The position numbers and the translations under genes were made by a program. From positions 2,115,501 through 2,179,500 of the forward strand of contig NC_042506.1 in the NCBI RefSeq assembly GCF_003054445.1: a DNA stretch of 64,000 nucleotides, given 5' to 3'. Shown here one piece after another: positions 9,284 through 18,389 of the stretch. Within the stretch, counting starts at the first letter, position 1; each line of letters starts with the position of its first letter. Under the pieces are notes generated by a model that was given only the letters and a program-made list of their open reading frames with translations, searched no databases and was not told the DNA's origin. This DNA is from Pichia kudriavzevii. Its lineage: Eukaryota > Ascomycota > Pichiomycetes > Pichiales > Pichiaceae.

Positions 9284-12200
9284 CTATTCCAACTCTAAAT
9301 ACAAAGCAACACATTTTGAATTAGATAATTGATAGTTTCTAAGCGAATATCCATCGATAATAGTTTCTAATCTTTGAACTAATACTTCCGTCCATCGCTC
9401 CACGCCTTTCTTCGACACCATTGCTGAGTTCAATAATTCACTCGAGCTTGAGAGCTCCCAGATTTTAGCTATTAAACGTGTGATTGATTCTTTTGCATTA
9501 TCCCTGGCCTCCAAATCGAAGTTTTTAACTTGCAGAACTGATACCCACAATGTATCAATCACTAAAGACTGTATCTTCCTCTTTATAAAATAAACATCAC
9601 TAACTCCCGAAAGTTGTGGCACAATAGAAACCTTTAAATTATCCCCAGCGTTAACTTCTCTAAAATCTATACTGTTTGATTTTTCAATATTCAGATTGAT
9701 GGTCACATCATTACATAGTGGGCTATCTTTATCATTCTGTAGTTTAATATCCATGTGTGATTCAAACATAGATTCTATGTTATCAGTGATGATCCTACTT
9801 GTCGAATTTGCAATATTGATTTTGCTGTTGCTAGAAACTTTTACATTTTCATAATTTACTTCTATGTTAAAAAGCAAAGACTTTTCAAATCCCGAACTGA
9901 GATTTTTAAATTTAATGAGATAATTGTTGCTATTATCATTACTGCTATTGTCGTTATCATTAATAGTGACCTTTCCTAAGGGAGACTCATAACCTAGTAA
10001 TTTTACATTTGATGGAAATTCTATTCTTGTTTCTAATGACTTCACAGTTATGTGATGCATATTTTCGATCTTTGAAAACAGGACATCATTTAGTTTTTCC
10101 AAATCTAATGCAATATACAGTTTGATCTTGTTATTATAATCATTATTATTTGTTTCTATATCTTTTATGGAAACTAGTGATTTCAAATAATAATGCATTG
10201 CCAGTATTTCGTAGGGTTCATATCTAAATTCGTCGGCTAATAAAATAAAACTGAAATTGACATCGTACTCTTCACAAAGTTTGGCTATTCTTCTGTTAAA
10301 GTCTATCTTTTCGTTTATTACTGGCTTCTCCAGAAAGGGATTTTGTACAGGTGAGGACAGTTTTCCAATTCCGGTAGAAGGCGTAATAGCCACTCCGCAA
10401 ATTATTTCATTTGAAATAAAAATGATTTCGTGTAACGGGGATTCTTTCTTTTTATCATTCTTAACAAAGTTCAATTTAGAGAGAACCTCAATATAATGAA
10501 TCCCGTCATCACATTGAGAATATACAGTTGAATTATCTCTTCTTGAAATTATCTCGGCGGTTATGGATTCTAACACTATTTGCCAACCTTCCCAATCCTT
10601 GCCTGTGCACCCGTAGTAATTGCCAATCATTGATTGGTGCTTGAGGTGATCTCCAAGAAAAACAATTCCAAGTTTATCACTTTCATTTAAAGAGTTCAGA
10701 ATACCAACCAACAGGTCTTTGATAGCACTTGCAAACTCATAATCTTCTATACCGTAATCTTCATCATTAACTAAGGGGATAGCAACAACTAGAACTTTTG
10801 GAATTGAATCAGGACGCAGGATTTGACGTTTTAAAAATCTGGACGGCAGTTCCAAGCCTTTGGAAGTTAACTTGTTAACAATTTTGATATCTTCGGGCAC
10901 AGCATCTGCATAAGTTTCATCTGGAGCATCTTCTAGCAAATCCCAAGCATTAGTTGATACTTGTATTAGTGGGATAGATTTACTTACATCAACTTGTTCT
11001 GAAAATTTCCCCAGTATTATGTACCACTTGTGTAAAAGGATTTTATTTTCTGACGATAATGTTACACTGGGTAATTTTATTGAGTTCAAATTAATGATAA
11101 TGCTACCGTTATTCTCATAGATGGATGAAATAAAAGTGCGATCGTCAAGTTGTTGATAGAGGAGCAGCTGAGTTCCCTTAGAGTCGAGAATAATCAAACA
11201 TGAATCAAAGAGAAAAACCTGTGTATGGGGAAACACGTTTGTCTTGATATTGACGTCAAAATAATCAAATACTACGAGACTGCCTATGGTCAGAAAATCA
11301 ATGTTTGATGGACCTAGAATGTTGTCTTCAAAATTATTAATAATAATATTCGTGATTTTATTTTTGCTAATCTGAGCCTTCAGTTGTTCTTCCTTATTTG
11401 ATTCCAAAGGTTTTTCAAACTCCGTTGTGGAGAAGTGTACAACACAACTAGTTTTGATGGTACTGTTACAACTATCAAATGAGAAGGAAGGAAATTCGGG
11501 GGCCAGAGTAACTTCAGACAGAACTATTTCATCTTGAAAAAATGATACGTTCTTTTTTCTCAAGTGTGTCTCAAACTCTGAAACACGAGGAGAAATTGCT
11601 TCATCTTCACGTTCCCAAAATTTGATACCAATTTGGCTTTGAGGAGTGACTGGGTTTTCATTACTTGTACATGTGTTCTCATGAGGGTGGCTCGTTTCTC
11701 CTTTGAAAATCAAATCGGACTTACTCTCAGCAAGACCAACAACATCTGATGCCACAATATTCATGCTATTGAAATTTTCCAATTTCGAAATAATTGCCGT
11801 CATTTCATTTTCCTTCTTCCCTAGGTCATTAAAACTTGGTGCAAAATGTGTACTCTGGATGTGTGAGTTTAAATCTTCACCGAGACAGAATGTTTCCTTA
11901 CCACAACTTGGGCAAATGATTTCGTTTTTCAGATGTTTAATGTATGTATTTGCGTCAACATTGAATTTGTCAAATAGTGGCAGCGGCGTGGTCAATTCAT
12001 GGAAACACTGGAAATGAAGGGTATGACCGCAATCCAAATCCACTAGTTTTTCTCCTTCAAAAACGTGATGTAGAGATTCGTTACAGAAAGCACATTCGTA
12101 CACGTTGATCAGGTTTTGCTGAAATTTTTTACGTCGGATTGGAGCAGGTGTGGAACTGAGAAGATTGGAATCATATATGTTGTTGATGTGAGAAGTTTTT

Positions 12201-12367
12201 ATTGTTTGATGATAGCAAGGCGTATTAGTGACAGAAGTAGCATTTGTTCTGTCAGAAAGAGGAGCAGAGTTTACAGAGAAAGCTGAAGTTGATGCACCGG
12301 ATACATTGAGTTGTTTTGGGATGTTTTTGAAATTCCAACCACTATTTGCACCTTGATGAATGTCCAT
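9284..12367 (-). CDS. Ste5/Far1 family pheromone-pathway scaffold
   Basis: A 1027-residue protein with the domain order of Ste5 and Far1, the scaffolds that bring G-beta-gamma, MAPK-cascade kinases or Cdc24 together in the mating response. A RING-H2 domain has its zinc ligands at C92/C95, C113-x-H115, H118/C121 and C152/C155; this is the G-beta-gamma contact region in both families. A PH-like domain follows at roughly 340-455 (GSLVVFDYFDVNIK onward). A von Willebrand A-like domain occupies about 510-720 (KVLVVAIPLVND). The rest is long and Asn/Ser-rich. The VWA-like part leans towards Ste5; two tandem Ste12-type sites in the promoter would suit FAR1, which is strongly pheromone-induced. I leave the choice open. 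It is longer than either Saccharomyces protein (917 and 830 residues). Confidence 0.7.
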   Translation of the reverse strand: MDIHQGANSGWNFKNIPKQLNVSGASTSAFSVNSAPLSDRTNATSVTNTPCYHQTIKTSHINNIYDSNLLSSTPAPIRRKKFQQNLINVYECAFCNESLHHVFEGEKLVDLDCGHTLHFQCFHELTTPLPLFDKFNVDANTYIKHLKNEIICPSCGKETFCLGEDLNSHIQSTHFAPSFNDLGKKENEMTAIISKLENFNSMNIVASDVVGLAESKSDLIFKGETSHPHENTCTSNENPVTPQSQIGIKFWEREDEAISPRVSEFETHLRKKNVSFFQDEIVLSEVTLAPEFPSFSFDSCNSTIKTSCVVHFSTTEFEKPLESNKEEQLKAQISKNKITNIIINNFEDNILGPSNIDFLTIGSLVVFDYFDVNIKTNVFPHTQVFLFDSCLIILDSKGTQLLLYQQLDDRTFISSIYENNGSIIINLNSIKLPSVTLSSENKILLHKWYIILGKFSEQVDVSKSIPLIQVSTNAWDLLEDAPDETYADAVPEDIKIVNKLTSKGLELPSRFLKRQILRPDSIPKVLVVAIPLVNDEDYGIEDYEFASAIKDLLVGILNSLNESDKLGIVFLGDHLKHQSMIGNYYGCTGKDWEGWQIVLESITAEIISRRDNSTVYSQCDDGIHYIEVLSKLNFVKNDKKKESPLHEIIFISNEIICGVAITPSTGIGKLSSPVQNPFLEKPVINEKIDFNRRIAKLCEEYDVNFSFILLADEFRYEPYEILAMHYYLKSLVSIKDIETNNNDYNNKIKLYIALDLEKLNDVLFSKIENMHHITVKSLETRIEFPSNVKLLGYESPLGKVTINDNDNSSNDNSNNYLIKFKNLSSGFEKSLLFNIEVNYENVKVSSNSKINIANSTSRIITDNIESMFESHMDIKLQNDKDSPLCNDVTINLNIEKSNSIDFREVNAGDNLKVSIVPQLSGVSDVYFIKRKIQSLVIDTLWVSVLQVKNFDLEARDNAKESITRLIAKIWELSSSSELLNSAMVSKKGVERWTEVLVQRLETIIDGYSLRNYQLSNSKCVALYLELE

Positions 12368-12575
12368 AGGTGTTACTTGAAAGAATTTTTGCTTTCCAGA
12401 CGAATAAATGATTATGGGAGATGAATATGGGGACTCCTTGCTTCAGAGTTGTGGAAAGAGGAAACATTGAATTTACAGCATTCTCCAAGAGGGAATGCAA
12501 TGAAGAAGAAAAAAAAAACAGGCATCACCTTGTGGCTGAACGAAAGAAAAGCCAATGGTATGAGAGCCACTACCG

Positions 12576-12590
12576 TGTTTCATGTTTCAT
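12576..12590 (-). promoter_or_regulatory. Two tandem pheromone response elements (Ste12 sites)
   Basis: Read on the minus strand this is ATGAAACATGAAACA: two overlapping perfect copies of ATGAAACA, the Ste12 pheromone-response element. They lie 209-223 bp upstream of the ATG of the Ste5/Far1-type scaffold and in its direction, in a 345-bp intergenic region (12368-12712) that has no other gene. Confidence 0.7.
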
Positions 12591-12712
12591 GTTTGGGAAA
12601 AGTGTTAGAGATTTGCGAAAGTTGCCTTTTTCAGCAGCGGGTGTTCAAACTGGTTTCATTATATTAGTCTTTGCTATGAGGAATACTATAAACAGGATCA
12701 TACATAGAATGT

Positions 12713-13264
12713 CTAGTCTCTGGATTCCCAGATGTCTTCACTGGAACCTCTTTTGAGTTGTTCTACGAGCCTATTCTTGTAGAACTCTTGCACGTTGATT
12801 CTTTTCTGATCTTCTGTCTTCAAGGAGTTGGAGAAACAAAAGTTGAGTTTTTCGGACTGTTTGTCGCAAAGTGTCAAGTCGCCATATCTGTAATAGTTTC
12901 TGATCTGTCCACCTAAGGACATGCATTGCATAAGTTCGTCAAGAGCCGTCATGCAGGACATTTCACTCTACAGTACGCACATATCATTGTTGGTTGAAGA
13001 GTTAGTATTTGAAGTCTAGCCAAAGGTAAAGCTCGGTTTAAGAGTATAGATACATACGGGAAATTTGTTCAGCTCCAAAGACTCGACTCTGTCGCTGGCC
13101 TTCGACCTCATCTCAGAACCTTTGAAGTCACTTAGGACGTTGTTGATTATATTGTCTACTTCACCATCATTTTCCGGAGGTATGATTCCACGAGTCTCTC
13201 GAGATTCTTCATTAGTGTTTGGCTCTTGGTTGTTGTCTTTGTTTTCAGATTTGTTCCAAAACAT
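12713..13264 (-). CDS. EMI1: Emi1-like cysteine-motif protein, spliced (DUF3128)
   Basis: Two exons, 13264-13058 and 12967-12713, joined in phase 0 give 153 residues. Exon 2 encodes the conserved DUF3128 core MSCMTALDELMQCMSLGGQ, then NYYRYGDLTLC, with spaced cysteines and the family's C-terminal SSEDIWESR. Exon 1 encodes a disordered acidic leader; its first ATG is 13264, since the frame upstream opens only at GTG. Splicing joins LELNKFP to SEMSCM, where Saccharomyces Emi1 also has a short residue run before its MSC. Emi1 is needed for early meiotic induction and mitochondrial maintenance; its biochemical role is unknown. Divided into unspliced frames the gene would look like two short ORFs. 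Confidence 0.87.
12968..13057 (-). other. Intron of EMI1 (90 nt)
   Basis: On the minus strand the intron begins GTATGT (13057-13052), has a perfect TACTAAC branch site at 13007-13001 and ends TAG at 12970-12968. The exon frames join in phase 0. The unspliced frame from exon 1 hits a stop at 13016 inside the intron. Confidence 0.93.
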
Positions 13265-13610
13265 TTCCAGTTCTATAGATCGAGCAAGGAGGTGGTTGTG
13301 TGGTGACACACGAAAAGAAAAGTGACTTTTCGGAAACTGAATCTACATAAGTACAGAAATACTGAAAACCATTTTTTTTTTCTAGACATCATGAAACTTA
13401 TGCGCTACAATGTATGGAACCAACTCCACCATCTATAAGGTTTTACTATACAGATAGGCACTAACCAAGACCTTCCTTTCTCTACTCTCAGAGAAAGGAG
13501 TACTTGTGGGGAACCATACTGGGGATAACCGATATGTCATCCCGGTGCCAAGAAAGCTAATTGGTTTCATTCTAAATGGGGTTTGCACATATACATGTTT
13601 CTACAAAACA
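13265..13610. other. Intergenic between EMI1 and SLC1, with a perfect hairpin
   Basis: 346 bp. At 13474-13499 lies TCCTTTCTCT, a 6-nt loop, then AGAGAAAGGA: a perfect 10-bp stem. It is in the EMI1 upstream region and downstream of the SLC1 stop. No gene seen. Confidence 0.6.
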
Positions 13611-14498
13611 CTAGTTTTTCTGTAAGAGGTTTGTGGTTTCTGATACTACGGTAGCATCAGTTGCAGCAGTCTCAGGAACAGAGTTCTCCTCGTGTATTTC
13701 TGGATTCTCTTCAATACAAGGGGCTTCTTCACCATAGACGTGGCTCATTCCCAATTCATGGACCGCCTTGTTCATTTTATTATAAACGTCCTCAGTAAGT
13801 TTGGCAACGTCGTCCTTGGTGAGGCCCACTGTAGGAACGGGATCCAACACCCTGATATTGATTTCGCCCCTGTTGAAGTTATCCGACTTCATCGAATATA
13901 TGTTAGAGGTGTTGGACACCACCAATGGGATGATTGGGATTTGGGCTTGTACGGCCAAATGGAAGGCGCCCTTCTTGAAGGGCAACAATGTAGGTGTTGG
14001 GGAATATGATCTTGTACCTTCGGGGAACATGAACAAGCCGCCCTTGTTACTCTTCAAGTCATCCAACGCCTTGTTCAAAGTTCTAATGGCAGACTCCTTG
14101 TTGGATCTGTCAAGGAAAAAAGTGCCTGAGGCAGCCATAAACCAACCGAGAAATGGTATGTATTTCAACTGTTTCTTGGCAGTAACGACACATCTCTGGG
14201 GGAAAATTCTACCTAGCATATAAATGTCTAATTCCGACTGATGGTTGGAAATGAGAATTGCAGGCAACTGCGACAACAGTTCCGGTCTATCGATGTTGAT
14301 CTTTGTCCTCATGACAAAACTGAAAAAATGATAGTAAAACCTGGCTGTACTCCATTGTGCCAACTCTTTCTTACCAATAAGAGACAGAAACACCGAACAT
14401 ACAACACCGTAAGTGGCACTGATGAGCAAGATATTAAGAGCAACCAGCCCCTTGGTGTAGAATTTAAGCTTCTTGAGTAATTTACCAACAACAGACAT
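13611..14498 (-). CDS. SLC1: 1-acyl-glycerol-3-phosphate acyltransferase Slc1
   Basis: A 295-residue lysophosphatidic acid acyltransferase making phosphatidic acid, central to glycerolipid synthesis in the ER and lipid droplets. It starts MSVVGKLLKKL, like Saccharomyces Slc1 (MSVIGRF). The PlsC signatures are all present: NHQSELD (the HX4D catalytic pair), GTFFLDR, FPEGTRS and PIIPLVVSN. A hydrophobic N-terminal segment precedes the catalytic domain. The frame is open for 51 codons upstream and happens to encode another hydrophobic stretch, but it has no ATG (the first codon is TTG at 14651), so I place the start at 14498. The C-terminal ~40 residues are acidic and unconserved. Confidence 0.94.
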   Translation of the reverse strand: MSVVGKLLKKLKFYTKGLVALNILLISATYGVVCSVFLSLIGKKELAQWSTARFYYHFFSFVMRTKINIDRPELLSQLPAILISNHQSELDIYMLGRIFPQRCVVTAKKQLKYIPFLGWFMAASGTFFLDRSNKESAIRTLNKALDDLKSNKGGLFMFPEGTRSYSPTPTLLPFKKGAFHLAVQAQIPIIPLVVSNTSNIYSMKSDNFNRGEINIRVLDPVPTVGLTKDDVAKLTEDVYNKMNKAVHELGMSHVYGEEAPCIEENPEIHEENSVPETAATDATVVSETTNLLQKN

Positions 14499-14963
14499 GT
14501 GGGAAGCTTTCGACTTCAGACCCGTGTTTTCAATAAAGACTTGTACAAAGACAAGGCAAGAAGCAAGAACAACAAAACTAGTTACTAGCCACACCTTGAG
14601 AGAAAATCTATGGTGGTGGAGTGAACAATATCGTACAGAGAATATATACAACTAGAGACACCTGAGGTCTTTCTTATTCCTACTCTGCAATTTCACACTG
14701 TGATGTGAAGATTTTAGTTTACTCAGCGCAAACAGCCTGGAAAATTCCATGCGACGAAATTGTTGAAATGCATTGCAGATTGTCCCACGTAGATTTTGTC
14801 GTTGGTGAATGTCTCATTCAGCCAGTGTTTTTAGAATTAAACTGTATGTACACCATGCACAAGTGTATACATCTCTCTATATATTGTATGTACAGAAAAG
14901 GTCAAGGAATCCCCCCTGAAGCCTGGGTGCAGTGTTGCGTCGAAGACCTAAAACGTACAAAGT
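14499..14963. other. Intergenic: SLC1 promoter and SWS2 3' end
   Basis: 465 bp between two minus-strand genes. A TATA-like ATATATACA lies near 14641-14649. No other gene or RNA seen; a plus-strand frame here overlaps SWS2 exon 2 and is judged spurious. Confidence 0.55.
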
Positions 14964-15481
14964 TCACATTTTTCTTTCGATTCTGTTCAACTTTCTTGCA
15001 GTCTTTGCATTGGTCTTTGTTCTTTGACCTCTCACCGGCAATCCCATAGAATGTCTCATACCTGCGTACGATCCAATTTCTCTCTTCATCTTGATGTTGG
15101 CCCTGATTTGCGAGAGCAACTTGGAGTCAATGTCCATCTCAGAGAGCTCCTTGGTGATGGACATTGTTTGTTGTTCGGTTAGTTGGTGCATCCGCATGTC
15201 GGGATAGAACCCCAACCTCGAGCAGATCTTTGTTGCCGTGTTCAAACCAATACCATAGAACGACTTGGATAGACCAAACTGTGTGATTCTCATATGGGCA
15301 TTAGGGTTAGTATATGTGTTAAATGGGTATTTCCGTCTCTGGTTTCATCCAAGTGCAAAAAGAGAGGGCAGCGGAAAATAGGTGTCACCACTCTCCCCGC
15401 ATGGCGCCCCCCAAGTAGTCCCTTACATACGTTGATTCTGTATTTCCCCTTGATCGCTTTACCTAGGATGTGAACGACCAT
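14964..15481 (-). CDS. SWS2: Mitochondrial ribosomal protein uS13m (Sws2), spliced
   Basis: Exon 1 (15481-15431) encodes MVVHILGKAIKGKYRIN. Exon 2 (15278-14964) continues FGLSKSFYGIGLNTA to the stop; total 121 residues. It is the S13-family protein of the mitochondrial small subunit, close to Saccharomyces Sws2 from its first residues (MVVHILGK). Conserved blocks are KSFYGIG, ICSRLGFYPDMRMHQL, IGSYAGMRH and LPVRGQRTKTNAKTARK. The protein is shorter at the C-terminus than Sws2 (143 residues). A second possible acceptor AG 10 nt upstream would put exon 2 out of frame, so the one at 15280-15279 is used. It contacts the head of the small subunit and the inter-subunit bridge. Confidence 0.95.
15279..15430 (-). 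other. Intron of SWS2 (152 nt)
   Basis: Minus strand: donor GTATGT at 15430-15425, branch TACTAAC at 15312-15306, acceptor CAG at 15281-15279. Joining in phase 0 restores the uS13m N-terminus across the junction. Confidence 0.95.
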
Positions 15482-15695
15482 CTTGTATGTGTCCCTGCAA
15501 GGTCCTTCTACTACCGGGAACGAGTTGTAATGGTTCCTTCAGTTTAATGTTGAATTCTTTGCAGAAAAGAATACTCGCTCCGCAAAGAGAAAAAATGCCG
15601 GGTAAATTCTGTCTCCTGATGTCTTAATGGACACTGACAACATTATTCTTCCAACACACCTGGATGTATTTGTCCATATCTGCATATGTACATTC

Positions 15696-15698
<3 letters not shown>

Positions 15699-15732
<34 letters not shown>
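15699..15732. repeat. (TA)17 microsatellite
   Basis: Seventeen uninterrupted TA units between SWS2 and the EOS1-like gene, 30 bp past the latter's stop codon. Confidence 0.97.
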
Positions 15733-15733
<1 letters not shown>

Positions 15734-15761
15734 CTATAGATTTGTGCACCTCATGCAACTG

Positions 15762-17027
15762 CTACCCACCCTGCTGTATTCGGGTGATTTCCATCCCGAT
15801 ATCGAGCCGAAGTATGAGTAGAAGCCTTACCAAGCCAATGGTGGAGATGAAACTGGCCACGCCAATAGGAACAACGGCATAGACTACGAGATTGTAGAAA
15901 TCGACTCTTCTCTTGTACTCCACCTTGGAGTCGTCATTTGGTGGAACACTCTGATGGGACTGTGTGCCTGTATTGGTATGAGAAGCCGACTGAACACCGG
16001 CATTACTATTGTCGTTGTGACCAATACCAAATCTATCGCCATTGATGTTGTGGTTGGAGAGACTTCTACTTTCGAGGTTCCTCATCCTCTTCCTCTTCAA
16101 CTGGTCTTCAATTATCAGGTTGTTGCTCCAAAAACACTGGACAATGAATATAAACGTTAAAACACACGATATTAGGATCCATACAGTTAGACAGAATTCG
16201 TTGTCTGAGTTGTTAAACGTATAATTCATCATCTCAATTATGAGTATGATGATCAAGCTCATACTTAGTATTCGAATAATAACTGCCTGAATATCGTATA
16301 TTAACATCCAGCGGACCATCATTCCGTCGACAATATTGAAGGAGAGCACACAACTGACAAGACACCACAACGATGCAAGGAAAAATTCAGTTGCCCTAAC
16401 TGTTGTGAGGTTGCCATATGGATTCTTCATGAGCTTGTACCAGCTCGAAAGGAGGAAACATAGATTGATCAGTATCGAATATAGCGGTAGATCTCTGCAA
16501 ATCGAAACAATTATTCGTTGTGTAACAGATAATCTTTTCAACCCATACAACTTCAATTTGTTTCGAGTATAATATAAATCAACACTAGCAGTTGAGTCTC
16601 TGTTGTTCACTAGATTCCCTCCCACCAAGTCATTCCTTAGATTCGAGGAAGATGCCGAATTGTTGTAAGAGTGATTGGATAGTCTAAGACGAGAGTTTGA
16701 GTTTGAATTTGTGATTGAAGTTGCATTGGCATTTACAGTTTGAGTCTCCATATTTATAAACCAGTTTCGATGGGAATGTTGGCTTATAATCAGGTTCCCC
16801 TGGACCGAGTTCTCCGGTTCCTCGGTCAGATACTCTGGAGCAGGGTCGTCCAGGCTGTCGATATAGTTTCGCCCCGAAGTTAGGGCAATCTCTGGTTCAA
16901 TCTCGGAATCTGTTGGCGGTGGATGATTGGCATATTCTGAATCGTAATCTGTACCCTCGTTCAGATTTTCAATATGTCGACGCAACCGATCCTCCTCCGA
17001 CGATATAAATATACCTCGTTGGCTCAT
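15762..17027 (-). CDS. EOS1: Eos1-like multi-pass membrane protein (N-glycosylation)
   Basis: A 421-residue protein. Residues 1-150 are a disordered acidic and Asn/Ser-rich tail. Four hydrophobic segments lie at about 178-198, 213-235, 241-266 and 279-299, and a fifth at about 372-396 after a polar Asn/Ser loop. Stretches such as EFFLASLWCLVSCVLS, VDGMMVRWMLIYD and VVYAVVPIGVASFIS resemble what I remember of Saccharomyces Eos1, an ER membrane protein needed for normal N-glycosylation and oxidative-stress tolerance. A Dsc4/Vld1-type protein (DUF1746) was the alternative; the C-terminal VVPIGVASF block favours Eos1. I could not align it formally. Confidence 0.6.
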   Translation of the reverse strand: MSQRGIFISSEEDRLRRHIENLNEGTDYDSEYANHPPPTDSEIEPEIALTSGRNYIDSLDDPAPEYLTEEPENSVQGNLIISQHSHRNWFINMETQTVNANATSITNSNSNSRLRLSNHSYNNSASSSNLRNDLVGGNLVNNRDSTASVDLYYTRNKLKLYGLKRLSVTQRIIVSICRDLPLYSILINLCFLLSSWYKLMKNPYGNLTTVRATEFFLASLWCLVSCVLSFNIVDGMMVRWMLIYDIQAVIIRILSMSLIIILIIEMMNYTFNNSDNEFCLTVWILISCVLTFIFIVQCFWSNNLIIEDQLKRKRMRNLESRSLSNHNINGDRFGIGHNDNSNAGVQSASHTNTGTQSHQSVPPNDDSKVEYKRRVDFYNLVVYAVVPIGVASFISTIGLVRLLLILRLDIGMEITRIQQGG

Positions 17028-17348
17028 AGAAGTGCTAGCAGGTGCGTGTATATCCCCATCTTCGAAGTGTTTCAGCTTTCTCTGGTGTGTGTCTGTAGGC
17101 TCAGAAACTTCAAAGAGCCTCCAAAAATCAAGACAAGAAAAAAAAAAAAAAATTTAACCAAATTTGGAGTGCGTGTATTCAGATAACTATATAATCTTAT
17201 ATTAAGTAGTTGTTATAAACGCTTTACGGGGAAAACAGAGACATACACCATATTAACAATGATATCACAATAAGTAGTATAAAATGATGCAAGCGACCGC
17301 CATTTCTGAAAGTACAAATCCAGGATTCGTTTGAAGATGGATCTCGAA
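17028..17348. other. Intergenic: EOS1 promoter and TPM 3' region
   Basis: 321 bp with a poly(A) run near 17139-17153. No gene seen. Confidence 0.55.
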
Positions 17349-17962
17349 TTATAAAGCTTCCAATTGGTTTGAAATTTCGTCTAATTCTTCGACAGCCTTC
17401 TTGTACTTCTCCTCCAATTCGTCATACTTGGTCTCCAATTCGCCCTTCTCCTTCTCTAATGCGCTTAGCTTGTTCTCCAAAGTCTCAACCTTTAAGTCGG
17501 ATTCCCTTAACTTGGCAGTGGTTTCCTTCAAGTTGTTATCAGAAGCCTCCAATTCCTCCTCGAGCATGGCGTTTTTCTTTTGGATATTCTCGTTGGATGT
17601 CTGTAAGTGGGTGGAGTCACCAGCAACCTTCTTGTGGTTTTCAACTTCAGATTCCAACTTTTCGTTTTCCTCCTCCAAGGTCTGGTTCTTGGTGGTTAAT
17701 GACTTGATTTCGTTCTCCTTCTCCAAGAGCTCTTGCTCTAACTCCTTCACCTTCTGCGAAGACTCGTCGGCCTTCTCTTGCCATGATTCGGATTCAAGCT
17801 TCAGCTTGTTCATCTTCTACACAATTCAAAAATAGTGGCGTTTCCCAATGTTAGTACATGATCCTAAAAAGTCCATTCTCATAACTACATAGACAAGCAT
17901 GGCAGACCAATGGCCACCCTCTCTATCGCCTATCTAGTACATACTTCTCTTAACTTGTCCAT
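17349..17962 (-). CDS. TPM2: Tropomyosin, spliced, with an 18-nt first coding exon
   Basis: Exon 1 (17962-17945) encodes MDKLRE. Exon 2 (17816-17349) continues KMNKLKLESESWQEK to the stop; total 161 residues, exactly the length of Saccharomyces Tpm2, whose start reads MEKIKEKLNSLKLESESW. The entire protein is an uninterrupted acidic coiled coil with heptads of Leu and few breaks, ending DEISNQLEAL, close to the family's DEIANSLENL. It polymerises head to tail along formin-made actin cables and guides myosin V transport. Exon 1 restores the Met-Asp N-terminus that the NatB acetylase modifies in this family, which cable binding requires. Without splicing the protein would start at the internal MNK. 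Confidence 0.95.
17817..17944 (-). other. Intron of the tropomyosin gene (128 nt)
   Basis: Minus strand: donor GTATGT at 17944-17939, branch TACTAAC at 17856-17850, acceptor TAG at 17819-17817. The junction is in phase 0 and joins MDKLRE to KMNKLK. Confidence 0.95.
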
Positions 17963-18389
17963 TGTGTCTCTCTCGTGTGTCTGCGTATGGTGTGTCCTGA
18001 AATGGTTCTAAATGATGTCCCTCTTGATCTAAGGGCCACCTCAGCATCGCCTTTTATTTATACTGCCACCTTCCATTTAAACCAATGCAGGCCAAAGCAG
18101 CAAAACAGAAAATACTTGGAACACGCGCTTTGTTTACCTTTCGTTTACAAGTCTATCGTCTTGCCGACGCGTCGCCTCTTTGGGTTTGAAATGTAACATC
18201 CTCTTGAGTAGATACCGTTTGGGATGTTCAGGCCGGAGAAGTTGTCGATATTGGTCAACTATGTTACAATGTATCCATCTATACAAATTATACAGGCTCA
18301 AAAAAAAAAAAAAACCAAGTTACCTACTGTATACATGCAGCATTTAAAGTGATTGTTGTTTATGTAGATATATCGAACTCAAGTAAAAC
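17963..18389. promoter_or_regulatory. Promoter region of the tropomyosin gene
   Basis: 427 bp. It contains an MCB-like GACGCGTCG around 18166-18174 (about 205 bp upstream of the TPM start) and TGTTTAC (forkhead-like) near 18130. A poly(A) run lies at 18300-18314. No gene seen. The motif roles are inference. Confidence 0.4.

Noticed and set aside
12421-12756. 111-codon plus-strand ORF between the scaffold and EMI1
   Set aside because: It lies over the scaffold's promoter including the Ste12 sites, overlaps EMI1 exon 2 and has no protein-like pattern.
14499-14651. 51-codon upstream extension of SLC1 with a hydrophobic stretch
   Set aside because: No ATG in the extension (it opens at TTG), and the conserved Slc1 start MSVxG lies at 14498.
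14705-15049. 114-codon plus-strand ORF near SWS2
   Set aside because: Overlaps SWS2 exon 2 on the opposite strand and has no homology I can see.
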